A DNA stretch of 64,000 nt from Pseudomonas orientalis (GCF_022807995.1 NZ_CP094351.1:3503001-3567000), one strand, 5' to 3'. Counted from the first letter of the stretch, positions 29,475 through 39,018 are shown. Notes: a model not told the origin generated them from the sequence alone. Numbers and translations are program-made.

Positions 29475-32400
29475 ATGACCGATCGCCGTGAACGCTTGAA
29501 GAAACTGACCGACAGCACCCTGAGGATGAACAAGGGGTTGGTGCTGCTGTGTGGGCTGGCGTCGCTGCTGGTCGGGCTGAGCGGTTGGGGCTTGCACCGC
29601 ATGGTTGAGGACCAGCGCAATGCCGTTCGGCTTCACTTCGCCAGGCTCATGGAAAATATCGCGGAGCAGGAGGCCTTCCTGTACGCCATCCTTCAGCGCA
29701 ACGCTTCAGGCATCCCACTGAAGGTCTCGCAGACACCGCTGTACCTGAGCGAGCCGCTGCCTAATGAAGGGCCGAACATCTACAAAGGCCAGGAACTGTC
29801 CTTTTCAATGCCGTTCAGTGTCTATATCAACCCGGAATCGATCGCACCCCGCGAACACAAAAAGATTCTCGCGCTGGGTGCACAGGTGGCGAGTTTTTAC
29901 AGCGCGTTCTGGTCAGCCGCGTATTACCAGTCGCCCCAAGTGTTTGTGTTCAATGTACCGGACCACTTTGATATCGCAGTGCCTGCCGCCGGGCAGTTGC
30001 GCCGGGCCGGGCAGATTCAGGGGGGCACCTTCAGCCAGGTCATGATTGATATGTTGCGCCAATTGCACGCCAGCAATCCGCAGCCGCTGGACAGCCAGGT
30101 GCACTGGGTGAGCTATGCGTCGCATATCGGCAACGCGCCGCCCACAGTGCTCGGGTACATCAATATCGACGTACCGGCAAGCCAACTGGGTATCAAAGGC
30201 GCCAGTTCCTGGATGGTGGTTGCCTCGCTGCTGAACCTGAGCCAGATCAACGACGTCGAGCGCATCACGCAATGGCCCATCTATGATCGCTTCAGCTTGG
30301 CCGCGCCCAATGGCGAGCGAGTGATTGGCACGGAACAACCGCAACGGGACGCACGCGACGGGCTGCACCTGCGCAGCGATGGCTTGGTGTTCAAGGTCTC
30401 CAGTCAAGGCGCGCAGCCCTGGTCTGCCCTGTATGTCGTGGGCTTCAAGAGCTTCATCAATTATGCCTGGTGGCCTCTGCTGGGGCTTTTATCCCTGGTT
30501 TCGTTGAGCATCGGCGGCAGTTGGGCGTTTAATCGCTGGTATAAATCCCGGGTGGTGCTGCCCGCCCATCGCGCCCACGAAAGCATTGCCGAGAGCGAAG
30601 CGTTCAGCCGCGCGATCATTGATACCGCCCCCACCGGCCTGTGCGTAGTGCGGTGCGAAGACCATCAGATCCTGATGGAAAACCGCACCCTGCAAGCCTG
30701 GCAACAGACCGGCCAACTGATTGCCACACTCGACCAGAAACACTTGCTCCACCAACCTGGCGAAACCGACCTGGAGATTGCGGGCCGCTACTTGCATGTG
30801 GGGTTGGTTCAAGCTCGTTACCAGGGCGAGGATGTGTGGATCTGTGCGCTCCACGACGTGACCCGCCACGTCGAAGACGCTGCCGCACTGGAAACCGCGC
30901 GCTATGCCGCCGACGCCGCCAACGAAGCCAAAACCCGCTTCCTGGCGACCATGAGCCATGAAATCCGCACGCCTCTTTACGGCGTGCTCGGGACGTTGGA
31001 GCTACTGGGATTGACCGCGCTGGCGCCGCGCCAACAAGCCTACCTGCGCACCATCCAACGCTCGTCAGCGACGCTGTTTCAACTGATCAGCGACGTGCTG
31101 GACGTGTCCAAGATCGAAGCTGGGCAAATGACCATCGAACTCCAGGCATTCTGCCCGCTGGAGTTGACCGAAGACACCCTGCGCACCTACAGCGCCTTTG
31201 CCCGATCCAAGGGGTTGCAACTGTATGCGTGCATCGATGCGAACCTGCCTGACAGGGTCCAAGGCGACCCGCAGCGCATTCGGCAGATCCTCAATAACCT
31301 GCTGAGCAATGCGATCAAATTCACCGATCACGGGCGAGTCGTCGTGCGTGTTCAGGTCATGGAAAATAAAGCCGGCAGTGTCGAACTGCAATGGCAGGTC
31401 AGTGATTCCGGTATCGGCATCTCCCAGGCGCAGCAGACCCAACTCTTCGACCCGTTTTATCAGGTTCGCGATGCCACCAGCGAGGCAGGCGCAGGCCTGG
31501 GCCTGGCCATCTGCCGCTGGCTGTGCGAATTGATGGACGGCCAACTGCGAGTGGTCAGCGAGCCGGGGCTGGGCAGCAGTTTTTCACTAAGCCTGACGCT
31601 GGCCTGCGTCGACGGCCAGCTCAGCAACTGCCCCGCTTTCAGCGCCTCTGCACCCCTGCTGTATATTCAGGCACCCGCGCCGGAGTTGGCGCACCATATC
31701 AGCCAGTGGCTCAATCGCTTCGGCCAGCAAACGCGCAGCCTCAGCCCGGACCTGAAACACACCGCTTCTTCGTCCGCACTGCTCCTGGACATGCTGGCGT
31801 CGGGTCAGGAATCACTCTGGGCCGGGCCCCGTGTGACCGCCACGGCGGGAGGCCCCAACCCGCCTGAGTACACCGACAAGGGCTGGACCGTCGATGCCCA
31901 CGATATCCGCGCGATAGCCTGGGCGATCAGTTACGCCCAACAGGGTGACAACGCCCCCAACGAACCCACGCAGACCCAACAGGCTCGACGCCTGGACCTG
32001 AACATCCTGATTGCCGAGGACAACCCGATCAATCAGGCCATCATCAAAGAGCAACTCGAAGCGCTGGGCTGCTCGGTGGTGGCCAGCGCCAACGGCGAAC
32101 AGGCCCTGCATCAATGGCTACCGGGGTTGTTCGACCTGGTCATGACCGACATCAACATGCCGGTGATGAATGGCTATGAGCTGGCCAAGGCGCTGCGCAG
32201 CAACGATCCCGACTTGCCTATACTCGGCATCACCGCCAACGCTTTGCACGATGAAGGTGAGCGCTGCCTGGCAGCCGGAATGAATGCCTGGCTCGTCAAG
32301 CCGCTGACCCTGCACACGTTGCGCGCGCAGCTGAGCAAATATTGCCAACCGGCGGCCCCTTCACACACAGCCGCGCTCAGCGACCACGCCGATGCAGCCC

Positions 32401-32708
32401 ACGAACACGCGTTGCCACAGCTGTCGCCGAAAATGCGCACGCTGTTCATCAGTACCCTGCAGCAGGACATTGAAAAGCTGCGCACGCTGCTCAATGGCAA
32501 CGATGCCACAGGCACAGCCCACACGCTGCATAGCATGGCGGGCGCACTGGGTGCCGTGCAGGCTCTCGAATTGTCCGATACCTGCATCGCCCTGGAAAAC
32601 CAGTTGGCCGGCCAAGTCATCACCCCTGCATTGATACAAGAAATCGAGACAATGCTGGACCAGTTGCGGACAATGCTCGACGCGCTGCAAAGTTCGGATC
32701 GCACTTAA
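29475..32708 (+). CDS. rcsC: Hybrid sensor histidine kinase with HPt domain (RcsC-like)
   Basis: A 1077-residue inner-membrane sensor. TM1 lies at ~21-41 (LVLLCGLASLLVGLSGWGL), a large periplasmic region at ~42-330, and TM2 at ~333-352 (WWPLLGLLSLVSLSIGGSW). HisKA has H495 (ATMSHEIRTPLYGVLGTLEL), and HATPase has NLLSNAIKFTD and GAGLGLAICRWL. The receiver has D892 (LVMTDINMP), and a C-terminal HPt has H1019 in HTLHSMAGALGAV. The core is very similar to the first kinase, suggesting duplication. It holds the only HPt in the operon, so both kinases may use it to reach the RcsB-like regulator. It lies 79 bp after pvrR and 23 bp before rcsB. Confidence 0.92.
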   Translation: MTDRRERLKKLTDSTLRMNKGLVLLCGLASLLVGLSGWGLHRMVEDQRNAVRLHFARLMENIAEQEAFLYAILQRNASGIPLKVSQTPLYLSEPLPNEGPNIYKGQELSFSMPFSVYINPESIAPREHKKILALGAQVASFYSAFWSAAYYQSPQVFVFNVPDHFDIAVPAAGQLRRAGQIQGGTFSQVMIDMLRQLHASNPQPLDSQVHWVSYASHIGNAPPTVLGYINIDVPASQLGIKGASSWMVVASLLNLSQINDVERITQWPIYDRFSLAAPNGERVIGTEQPQRDARDGLHLRSDGLVFKVSSQGAQPWSALYVVGFKSFINYAWWPLLGLLSLVSLSIGGSWAFNRWYKSRVVLPAHRAHESIAESEAFSRAIIDTAPTGLCVVRCEDHQILMENRTLQAWQQTGQLIATLDQKHLLHQPGETDLEIAGRYLHVGLVQARYQGEDVWICALHDVTRHVEDAAALETARYAADAANEAKTRFLATMSHEIRTPLYGVLGTLELLGLTALAPRQQAYLRTIQRSSATLFQLISDVLDVSKIEAGQMTIELQAFCPLELTEDTLRTYSAFARSKGLQLYACIDANLPDRVQGDPQRIRQILNNLLSNAIKFTDHGRVVVRVQVMENKAGSVELQWQVSDSGIGISQAQQTQLFDPFYQVRDATSEAGAGLGLAICRWLCELMDGQLRVVSEPGLGSSFSLSLTLACVDGQLSNCPAFSASAPLLYIQAPAPELAHHISQWLNRFGQQTRSLSPDLKHTASSSALLLDMLASGQESLWAGPRVTATAGGPNPPEYTDKGWTVDAHDIRAIAWAISYAQQGDNAPNEPTQTQQARRLDLNILIAEDNPINQAIIKEQLEALGCSVVASANGEQALHQWLPGLFDLVMTDINMPVMNGYELAKALRSNDPDLPILGITANALHDEGERCLAAGMNAWLVKPLTLHTLRAQLSKYCQPAAPSHTAALSDHADAAHEHALPQLSPKMRTLFISTLQQDIEKLRTLLNGNDATGTAHTLHSMAGALGAVQALELSDTCIALENQLAGQVITPALIQEIETMLDQLRTMLDALQSSDRT

Positions 32709-32731
32709 CACCAGATAAGGAACAGCCATAC

Positions 32732-33379
32732 ATGGATATTCTCAACGTCGTGATCGCCGATGATCACCCGATTGTACTGCTGGGTGTACGCGAGCTTATC
32801 GAACGCGATGAGCGCTTTCGCGTGACGGGAGAAGCGGTGTGCTCCGACGGCTTGATCGACTTGCTCAGGCACCAGAATGTTGACCTGGCAATCACGGATT
32901 TCAATATGCCCGGCGATTCGCCCTACGGCGACGGCCTGAAGCTTGTGGAGTACCTGCGGCGGCACTTTCCCCAAGTGAAAATCCTGCTGCTGACGATGAT
33001 CTCAAATCCGTTGATCCTGACCCGCCTGCATGAGTTGGGAGTGGTGGGCGTGATTCAGAAAAACCAGCTGCACAACGACATCGAGGCGGCGCTCACAGCC
33101 ATCGCGCAAGACCGCGCCTTCAAGAGCGCCATGCCAGAACCGACCTGCGTCAGGGCGCCGAACATCGCGCTGGATGAACGCATGTCAACGCTGACGCTGA
33201 AGGAGCTGGAGGTGTTGCGCATGTATGTGCTGGGGCAAAGCGTCTCCGACATTGCGCGGACGCAATCGCGAAGTGTGAAAACCATCAGCGCACAGAAGAA
33301 ATCCGCCATGCGTAAGCTGGAAGTGTCCAGTGACCAGGATTTGATCACGTACTGCCTTGAGAACAACACCTTTAACTGA
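32732..33379 (+). CDS. rcsB: RcsB-like NarL/FixJ-family response regulator
   Basis: A 215-residue DNA-binding regulator. The receiver begins NVVIADDHPIVLLGVRELIE, has phosphoacceptor D56 in LAITDFNMPGD, and continues YGDGLKLVEYLRRHFPQVKI. The LuxR-type HTH covers ~150-210 (LTLKELEVLRMYVLGQSVSD, then RSVKTISAQKKSAMRKLEV). These segments follow enterobacterial RcsB closely (IIADDHPIVL, MPGDKYGDG, RSIKTISSQKKSAM), as known for PA14 RcsB and RocA1. It is last in the phosphorelay operon and directly precedes the first fimbrial operon. Its likely targets are the TAAGA-N4-TCTTA boxes in this window. Confidence 0.93.
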   Translation: MDILNVVIADDHPIVLLGVRELIERDERFRVTGEAVCSDGLIDLLRHQNVDLAITDFNMPGDSPYGDGLKLVEYLRRHFPQVKILLLTMISNPLILTRLHELGVVGVIQKNQLHNDIEAALTAIAQDRAFKSAMPEPTCVRAPNIALDERMSTLTLKELEVLRMYVLGQSVSDIARTQSRSVKTISAQKKSAMRKLEVSSDQDLITYCLENNTFN

Positions 33380-33466
33380 TGCACACCACGGCAGGACAGG
33401 TTGCAGCGAAGAGCGGCATGCATGGGTTGACTGATGTTTGCCGTTGACGTGCTGTTAAGCACGAGC

Positions 33467-33553
33467 CTACTTCGTGCCCGAACCGCTCATCAGCCACATC
33501 AGTCCGCACGCGAATATAATCAACGTTATCGCAATCACTACAAATCCAAACAT
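33467..33553 (-). CDS. Possible 28-residue single-helix membrane microprotein
   Basis: Below usual ORF cut-offs. Read on the reverse strand it is MFGFVVIAITLIIFACGLMW followed by LMSGSGTK and a stop: one strong membrane helix with a small polar tail. The ribosome site is weak (GGTG about 8-11 nt upstream). It lies antisense in the gap between rcsB and the fimbrial operon. It may be chance; conservation would decide. Confidence 0.35.
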   Translation of the reverse strand: MFGFVVIAITLIIFACGLMWLMSGSGTK

Positions 33554-33611
33554 TATTTACACCGACAAGAGGGCTTGACGGAGTTTACTTCCGGACTTTT
33601 AAAAACATCCA

Positions 33612-33625
33612 TAAGAACATTCTTA
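33612..33625. promoter_or_regulatory. RcsB-like box, distal, fimbrial operon 1
   Basis: TAAGAACATTCTTA, a perfect 14-bp palindrome with a different 4-bp centre from the other copies. It is 73 bp upstream of the second box and 149 bp before the pilin start. Confidence 0.6.
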
Positions 33626-33684
33626 AATACCCTCATTGCTTTACAGCGCTAATAACAGCCTTTCCCACCTCTCAACTCACCTTA

Positions 33685-33698
33685 TAAGAATCGTCTTA
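33685..33698. promoter_or_regulatory. RcsB-like box, proximal, fimbrial operon 1
   Basis: TAAGAATCGTCTTA, identical to the copies at 25353 and (reverse strand) 47442. It ends 76 bp before the pilin ATG. An AT-rich stretch with possible -10 sequence (TTTAAATTTATAAC) follows about 20-30 bp downstream, a sensible activator position. Confidence 0.7.
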
Positions 33699-33730
33699 TG
33701 GCCTCTGGCCACGCGGTCTTTTAAATTTAT

Positions 33731-33750
33731 AACGTGTTCGAAAACACGTT
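33731..33750 (+). promoter_or_regulatory. Stem-loop in the leader of fimbrial operon 1
   Basis: AACGTGTT, CGAA, AACACGTT: an 8-bp stem closed by a 4-base loop, 24 bp before the pilin start. It could stabilise the pilin mRNA or be a further protein site. Confidence 0.45.
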
Positions 33751-33774
33751 ATTTTAATTTTAATTGGACCCTCC

Positions 33775-34365
33775 ATGAAAAAGCTCTCGCTGACATTGCT
33801 CACACTTTCCATGCTCGCGGCGGCAGGCCAGTCTTTTGCAGCTGACGCGGTTGCCCCCGTCGCTGCAGGCAGCGGCACTATCAACTTCAGCGGCATCATC
33901 AACAATGACGCCTGCTCGGTTGAAGATGCCGGCTTGAATAAGACCATTTCCGTGCCGATGGGCGAAGTGTCCATCAAAGACATGGGCACCGATGCCGCGC
34001 CTAAAGGCAGCGGTAAAATGAGCGCCGAAAACTTTGCTATGAACATCAGTTGCAACGCCGGCACCAAAGTGTCAATGATCTTTCAACCGACCACCGGCGC
34101 AGGTACTGGCCTGTGGCCCGGCACTAAAGTACTGAAGTTGGTCGACGGCCTGGGTGCTGCTAAAAACATCGGTATCGCCCTGCTTGACTCCAACGGCGCG
34201 CAAATTGACCTGACCTCGCCCGCCACTGCGAGGATCGACAACACCCTGCAAGACGGTAGCGCCAGCCTCAAGTTCTCTGCCGCCTATGTCACCGTCGGCG
34301 ATATCAAGAACGTAGTCGCCGGTCGTGGCGACGCGATCCTGCCGTTCACCCTGCAATACGAATAA
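33775..34365 (+). CDS. Major fimbrial subunit, chaperone-usher operon 1
   Basis: A secreted pilin of 196 residues. The signal peptide (MKKLSLTLLTLSMLAAAGQS) ends near AFAAD. The mature part has the incomplete Ig fold: GTINFSGIINNDACSVED with the first Cys, ISCNAGTK with the second, and the C-terminal donor-strand-acceptor end ILPFTLQYE with the penultimate Tyr. It is the first gene of the operon pilin-chaperone-usher-adhesin, under two RcsB-like boxes. A strong stem-loop after it should make pilin mRNA more abundant than the downstream genes. Confidence 0.92.
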   Translation: MKKLSLTLLTLSMLAAAGQSFAADAVAPVAAGSGTINFSGIINNDACSVEDAGLNKTISVPMGEVSIKDMGTDAAPKGSGKMSAENFAMNISCNAGTKVSMIFQPTTGAGTGLWPGTKVLKLVDGLGAAKNIGIALLDSNGAQIDLTSPATARIDNTLQDGSASLKFSAAYVTVGDIKNVVAGRGDAILPFTLQYE

Positions 34366-34385
34366 CAGCGCTCCGCTGATATTGC

Positions 34386-34406
34386 GCGGGGCCTTTCCGG
34401 CCCCGC
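34386..34406 (+). terminator. Intra-operon attenuating hairpin after pilin 1
   Basis: GCGGGGCC, 5-base loop, GGCCCCGC, then CTCTTTTGATTT. It stands between pilin and chaperone genes and probably terminates part of the transcripts. Confidence 0.75.
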
Positions 34407-34433
34407 CTCTTTTGATTTATCAGGCAATCCCGA

Positions 34434-35171
34434 ATGTTCAAACTTCGTTTCTTGTCCTTATGCATGGGTTTGCAGTGCGTGCTACTGGCAACCTCTGCCA
34501 ACGCGGGAATTTCCTTGAGCGCCACACGCCTGGTGTTCGATGGCGCACATAAAGAAGTCAGTATCAACGTACGCAACAATGGCGATGACCTCTTGATTCA
34601 ATCCTGGGTTGAACAGGACGGCCCAGTACCTGGCTCCGCACCGTTCGCCGTCACGCCACCGCTGGCGCGAATCATGAGCAAACAGCAGCAACTGCTTCGG
34701 GTTATTTACGAGGGCGGGGGCATGCCCACTGATAAAGAGTCTGTGGTATGGCTCAATGTGCAGGAAATCCCACAGGCCAGCACAACCAAAAACACGCTGC
34801 AATTGGCCGTGCGTCAGCGCATCAAAGTGTTCTTTCGCCCTGTTGGGTTGGCCGAGAAAGCTTACTTGGCGCCCAAGCAGTTGTTATGGCAATTGGCCGA
34901 GCAAGATGGACGCACCGTATTAAAGGTCAGCAACCCGGGCGTTTACCATGTTTCCATCGCCGAACTCACACTGGCCGCAGGCGCTATCAACGAACAGCCC
35001 TTCGATACCACCATGGTGGCGCCGGGCCAAACTAAAACGTTTCCTCTTAAAAAGTTGAGCAGTACAAACCCAGTCACGTTGAAATTCCTGAGTATCAACG
35101 ATTACGGCGCCCAAGAACCTTACTCCGCAATCTTATCCCGCACCGCGGTAAGCGCTGAGACTGCCCTCTAA
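34434..35171 (+). CDS. Periplasmic fimbrial chaperone, operon 1
   Basis: A PapD-like chaperone of 245 residues. A signal peptide (FLSLCMGLQCVLLATSANA) is followed by the first Ig domain (ISLSATRLVFDGAHKEVSIN, then NNGDDLLIQSWVEQD) and the conserved F-VTPPLARI and LRVIYEGGGMPTDKESVVWLNVQEIP segments, which contain the subunit-binding strand. The second domain runs from about residue 150. It holds subunits in the periplasm by donor-strand complementation and hands them to the usher 77 bp downstream. Confidence 0.93.
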   Translation: MFKLRFLSLCMGLQCVLLATSANAGISLSATRLVFDGAHKEVSINVRNNGDDLLIQSWVEQDGPVPGSAPFAVTPPLARIMSKQQQLLRVIYEGGGMPTDKESVVWLNVQEIPQASTTKNTLQLAVRQRIKVFFRPVGLAEKAYLAPKQLLWQLAEQDGRTVLKVSNPGVYHVSIAELTLAAGAINEQPFDTTMVAPGQTKTFPLKKLSSTNPVTLKFLSINDYGAQEPYSAILSRTAVSAETAL

Positions 35172-35248
35172 TACGCCAGCACCCACTTCGTGAACGTGCT
35201 CCTTCATCGACGCATTCGACTTATATTCTTTAGTCAATAGGGCTGGGC

Positions 35249-37804
35249 ATGTCGTTATACCCACGCAGCAATTCTCATGACTTAATCAAACGCCCCTTTG
35301 TATATAACACGGGCCTGAATGCCGTGTACCTGGCCGTCGCCCTGGCGGTTCCTCAACTGGCCAACGCTGGCGATCCAAGTATCACAGCAGAAGCGACACA
35401 AAGTGCCCGGTACAACACCTCTTTTCTGCAAGGCGCCGGCTCGGCAGTGGACCTGGACTTGCTGCTGTCCCCCAGCCGCGTGATTCCCGGCCAATACCGC
35501 GTTGACGTTTACAGCAACGAGGTATTGGTGGGCCGCCGCGATATCGACTTTGAGCTGATGCCGGGCTCCCACCAGGTCGAAGCCTGCCTGACGCTGGATA
35601 TCGTGCAGCAGTTGGGCATCGACATGGGCAAGCTCGAAGCCGGCGGCCTGCTCAGGCCCGATGCGCAGGACACCTGTCACGACTTGCCGACGCTAATCGA
35701 CAAAGCCACGGTCAGCTACGATCCGGCCCGCTTGCGCTTGGCGATCACGGTTCCGCAGGTGGCCATGCAGCGCGGCATGCGTGGCTACGTCGACCCCGCG
35801 CTCTGGGACTCGGGGGTAGCAGCGGCGTTCGTCAATTACCAGCTCAGCAGCAACCGCAACCACACCGACACCGCGACGTCGGTTTCGAACAATCTCGGCC
35901 TGCGCAACGGCATCAACCTCGGTGCCTGGCGGTTGCGCAACGAGTCCAACTTCAGCAGCCGCACCGGCCAACCGAACCGGTTCAGCAGCAACCGCAGCTA
36001 TCTACAGCGCGACATCACCGCGTTGAAAGGCCAATTCAGCGCCGGTGACATTTTTTCCGATTCGCAGATCTTCGACAGCGTGCGTTACCGCGGCGTGAAA
36101 CTGAGTTCGGACGAGGGCATGCGCGCCGACAGTGAGCGCGGTTACGCGCCGATTATCCGCGGGGTGGCAGAGACCAATGCCACGGTCGAAATCCGTCAGA
36201 ATAATTACATTCTGTATACCACCAGCGTGCCGCCGGGCCCGTTTGAGATCAACGACATTTACCCCAGCGGCTCCAACGGCGACTTGCAAGTCACCATCAT
36301 CGAGGCCGATGGCCGGCGCCGCGAAACCCAGCAGGCATTCTCAAGCCTGCCGGTGATGGTGCGCAAAGGCCAACTCAACTACAGCGTTTCGGCGGGCCAA
36401 TACAACAGCCATGCCGAAGGGTTGGACACCCCAAAGTTTTTCAGCAGCACGCTGGCCTATGGCATGAGCAGCAACATGACCGGCATCCTCGGCGTGCAGG
36501 CCTCCGACGCCTTCAAGGCCATGTCTTTGGGCATCGGCCGCAATACCCCGATTGGCGCCGTCTCATTTGACGTCACGCACTCCGCCAGCCAGGCGGGCGA
36601 CCAGTCGACCAGCGGCAACAGTTTGCGCATGCTGTACGCCAAGACCTTCACCGGTACCGACACCAACTTCACCCTCGCCGCCTACCGCTATTCCACCGAG
36701 GGCTACCGCACCTTGTCCGAGCATATCGAGGACCTGAGCGCCGAGGGCCAGCGCCGCGGTAATTCCAAGACGCGAACCGACCTCACCATCAGCCAGAGCC
36801 TGGGCCGCAACCAGCGGTTCGGCAACCTTTACCTCAATGCCACCGACCAGCGCTACTGGGGACGGGGCGGCACGCAAAGCCTGTCGGCAGGCTACAGCAA
36901 TAGCTGGCGCGACCTGAGCTATAACCTCGGCGTGACCCACACCAAAGACATCGGCAACAACGGCCCATCGAATAACGACACCCAGGTCAACCTCTCGCTG
37001 TCGTTCCCACTGGGCTCCACGCCACGGGCCCCCAGGGCTTTTGTTTCAGCCAATACGCAAAAATCCGGCAATAACACCCAACTGGGCGTGAATGGCTATT
37101 TGTCGGAAAACAGCGACACCTACTATTCCGTGCAGGCCGGCAACAGCAGCACCAGCGGCAGCACCGGCTCGGCAAGCCTCAGCACGCGAAGCTCATTCGT
37201 CGATGCCAATGTCGGCTACAGCCAGGGCCGCGGCTACAGTTCGCAAAACCTCAACCTGGCCGGCTCGGTGGTCGCCCATGCCGGCGGCATCAACCTGGGC
37301 CAGACCCTCGGCGAAACCTTTGCCCTGGCCGAAGTACCGGGCGCACCGGCCGGCGTCAAGATTGCCAGTTACAGCGGCACTCAAACCGGCGCCAACGGCT
37401 TCGCGGTGATCCCCAATACGCAACCCTACCGCGTCAACTGGATCAGCCTGGACACCCGCGACCTGGGCACCAATATCGAAATCGAAAACGCCACACAACA
37501 AGTGGTGCCAAGGCGCGGCGCGGCGGTGCTGGTGCGCTACCTGGCCGAGTCCGGGCGCCGCGTGCAGTTCGAGTTGTTCGACGGCGCTGGCACCCCCCTG
37601 CCCTTTGGTGCAGCCCTGGAGGATGCGACCGGCAAACAGATCGCCATCAGCGACCCCAACGGCAAAGCGCTTGCGTTGGTGACCGAGCAACACGCCACCC
37701 TCACCATCAAGTGGGCCGGCCAACAGTGCGAGGCGGGTTACTCGCTGCCTGAGCGCGATGAAACGCGCAACTACGAGCGCGTGGCGTTGAAGTGTCTACC
37801 GTGA
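35249..37804 (+). CDS. Outer-membrane fimbrial usher, operon 1
   Basis: An 851-residue usher. The signal peptide is near the N-terminus (AVYLAVALAVPQLANAG), after a 20-residue charged region. PapC_N follows (YNTSFLQGAGSAVDLDLLL, then PGQYRVDVYSNEVLVGRRDIDF), then the barrel beginning near NYQLSSNRN with the plug domain (GYAPIIRGVAETNATVEIRQ). Two C-terminal Ig-like domains end at CEAGYSLPERDET. It forms the pore through which subunits are polymerised. It overlaps the nominal ORF of the adhesin gene only in the part that I consider untranslated. Confidence 0.94.
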   Translation: MSLYPRSNSHDLIKRPFVYNTGLNAVYLAVALAVPQLANAGDPSITAEATQSARYNTSFLQGAGSAVDLDLLLSPSRVIPGQYRVDVYSNEVLVGRRDIDFELMPGSHQVEACLTLDIVQQLGIDMGKLEAGGLLRPDAQDTCHDLPTLIDKATVSYDPARLRLAITVPQVAMQRGMRGYVDPALWDSGVAAAFVNYQLSSNRNHTDTATSVSNNLGLRNGINLGAWRLRNESNFSSRTGQPNRFSSNRSYLQRDITALKGQFSAGDIFSDSQIFDSVRYRGVKLSSDEGMRADSERGYAPIIRGVAETNATVEIRQNNYILYTTSVPPGPFEINDIYPSGSNGDLQVTIIEADGRRRETQQAFSSLPVMVRKGQLNYSVSAGQYNSHAEGLDTPKFFSSTLAYGMSSNMTGILGVQASDAFKAMSLGIGRNTPIGAVSFDVTHSASQAGDQSTSGNSLRMLYAKTFTGTDTNFTLAAYRYSTEGYRTLSEHIEDLSAEGQRRGNSKTRTDLTISQSLGRNQRFGNLYLNATDQRYWGRGGTQSLSAGYSNSWRDLSYNLGVTHTKDIGNNGPSNNDTQVNLSLSFPLGSTPRAPRAFVSANTQKSGNNTQLGVNGYLSENSDTYYSVQAGNSSTSGSTGSASLSTRSSFVDANVGYSQGRGYSSQNLNLAGSVVAHAGGINLGQTLGETFALAEVPGAPAGVKIASYSGTQTGANGFAVIPNTQPYRVNWISLDTRDLGTNIEIENATQQVVPRRGAAVLVRYLAESGRRVQFELFDGAGTPLPFGAALEDATGKQIAISDPNGKALALVTEQHATLTIKWAGQQCEAGYSLPERDETRNYERVALKCLP

Positions 37805-37902
37805 GCAAACGCACCGCCAGCATTCGAGGCGGCGTCCCAGTATCCCCCCTCAGCGCACGGTGCCCGACATCTTGGCGCTATGACTCAGTAGGAAAACCTG
37901 CC

Positions 37903-38922
37903 GTGACCCCCCCTTTCAAAAAGCTGCGAAACACCGTTGCCACCTTGCTGACGCTGGCCGCGTTTTACGCCACCTCAGCAGCCGCTGCCACCTGTACCAC
38001 ACAAACCGAAACTACCCTGCTGAACTTACCCGACATGACGGTGCGGCATGACACGCCTATCGGAGCTGAGATCGGCGCGACCGTCATCAGCCCCCCCGTG
38101 AATGCTTTTTCCTGTACCAACGGTTGGACTTACCAAGAAACTTTTGTAAAGGCTTTAGGCGCAGCTGCCGCACAGATCAATGGGAATAATATTTACAAGT
38201 TTGGCACAGCAAATGCCGGTATTGGCTACGCCGTGTACGGTCAAGACTGTGGCACGCGCTACGTTGCGGTAAATGGCACAGACAGCGCAGGTTCAGACTT
38301 TAGAAAACTCTGCGCGGTGAACGGGACCTTCTCAAGTAGTAGTCAGTTTCAGAGGTCGTTGAAATTGGTGTTCTACAAGATCGGCACCATCACGCCCGGC
38401 AGGAAATCAGGCCAGGCGGTAGCTGAAATGCACTTGCGCAATAACAGAACTTCATGGCAATCCCCGGCGTCACGCGTAAGCGCTTCAGGCTTCACCGTCA
38501 ACTCGTTGGGCTGCTATGTAAGCAAGACTGAAGTCGATGTGCCCATGGGCGAAGTGGAGATGCAACGCTTACACCCCCTTGGCAGTACCGTGGGGGAGCG
38601 GGAGTTTTCCATTCCCCTGAACTGCGATATCGGCACCAAAGTCAAATTGACGTTGACCCCGGGCACCAGCGGTGTCTATGACAACACCAAAGGGTTGATC
38701 AACTTGGCAAACCCGACCTCAGCGAGTACGGCTCAGGGCGTGAAGATTCAGCTGGTGACCAATGACGTGCCCGTCATCTATGACAAACCATTGGAAATGG
38801 GCGTACAAACCGGCAAGGGTATTTTTACCATCCCGTTGACAGCACGCTACTACCGTAGCCAGCAGCCGCTTAAGGCCGGTATTGCCAACAGCAGCGTGAT
38901 TTATACCATTACCTACGAATAG
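37903..38922 (+). CDS. Fimbrial tip adhesin, operon 1
   Basis: A 339-residue exported protein. I start at GTG 37903, with AGGA 9 nt upstream, because it gives a normal signal peptide (FKKLRNTVATLLTLAAFYAT to SAAAATC). The longer frame from ATG 37792 would add 37 residues, a nonstandard leader. The N-terminal ~200 residues (Cys-rich: ATCTTQTETTLL, FSCTNGWTY, YGQDCGTRY, FRKLCAVNG) should be the receptor-binding domain. The C-terminal ~130 residues are pilin-like (LGCYVSKTEVDVPMGEVEMQ, CDIGTKVKLTL) and end VIYTITYE. The two-domain form is that of tip adhesins such as FimH; the ligand is unknown. Confidence 0.82.
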   Translation: MTPPFKKLRNTVATLLTLAAFYATSAAAATCTTQTETTLLNLPDMTVRHDTPIGAEIGATVISPPVNAFSCTNGWTYQETFVKALGAAAAQINGNNIYKFGTANAGIGYAVYGQDCGTRYVAVNGTDSAGSDFRKLCAVNGTFSSSSQFQRSLKLVFYKIGTITPGRKSGQAVAEMHLRNNRTSWQSPASRVSASGFTVNSLGCYVSKTEVDVPMGEVEMQRLHPLGSTVGEREFSIPLNCDIGTKVKLTLTPGTSGVYDNTKGLINLANPTSASTAQGVKIQLVTNDVPVIYDKPLEMGVQTGKGIFTIPLTARYYRSQQPLKAGIANSSVIYTITYE

Positions 38923-39018
38923 AAACGAAGCTTCGCGCTGGCCCCCCGGACTGAAGTGCGTTGAAGTCAATTCTAGGTAACTCGACACTTTTTGTTGCCG
39001 GCAATACCCTGCTGCGCC

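Noticed and set aside
33434..33652. 72-codon plus-strand frame in the gap before the fimbrial operon
   Set aside because: No ribosome site or hydrophobic or domain features, and it covers the distal RcsB-like box.
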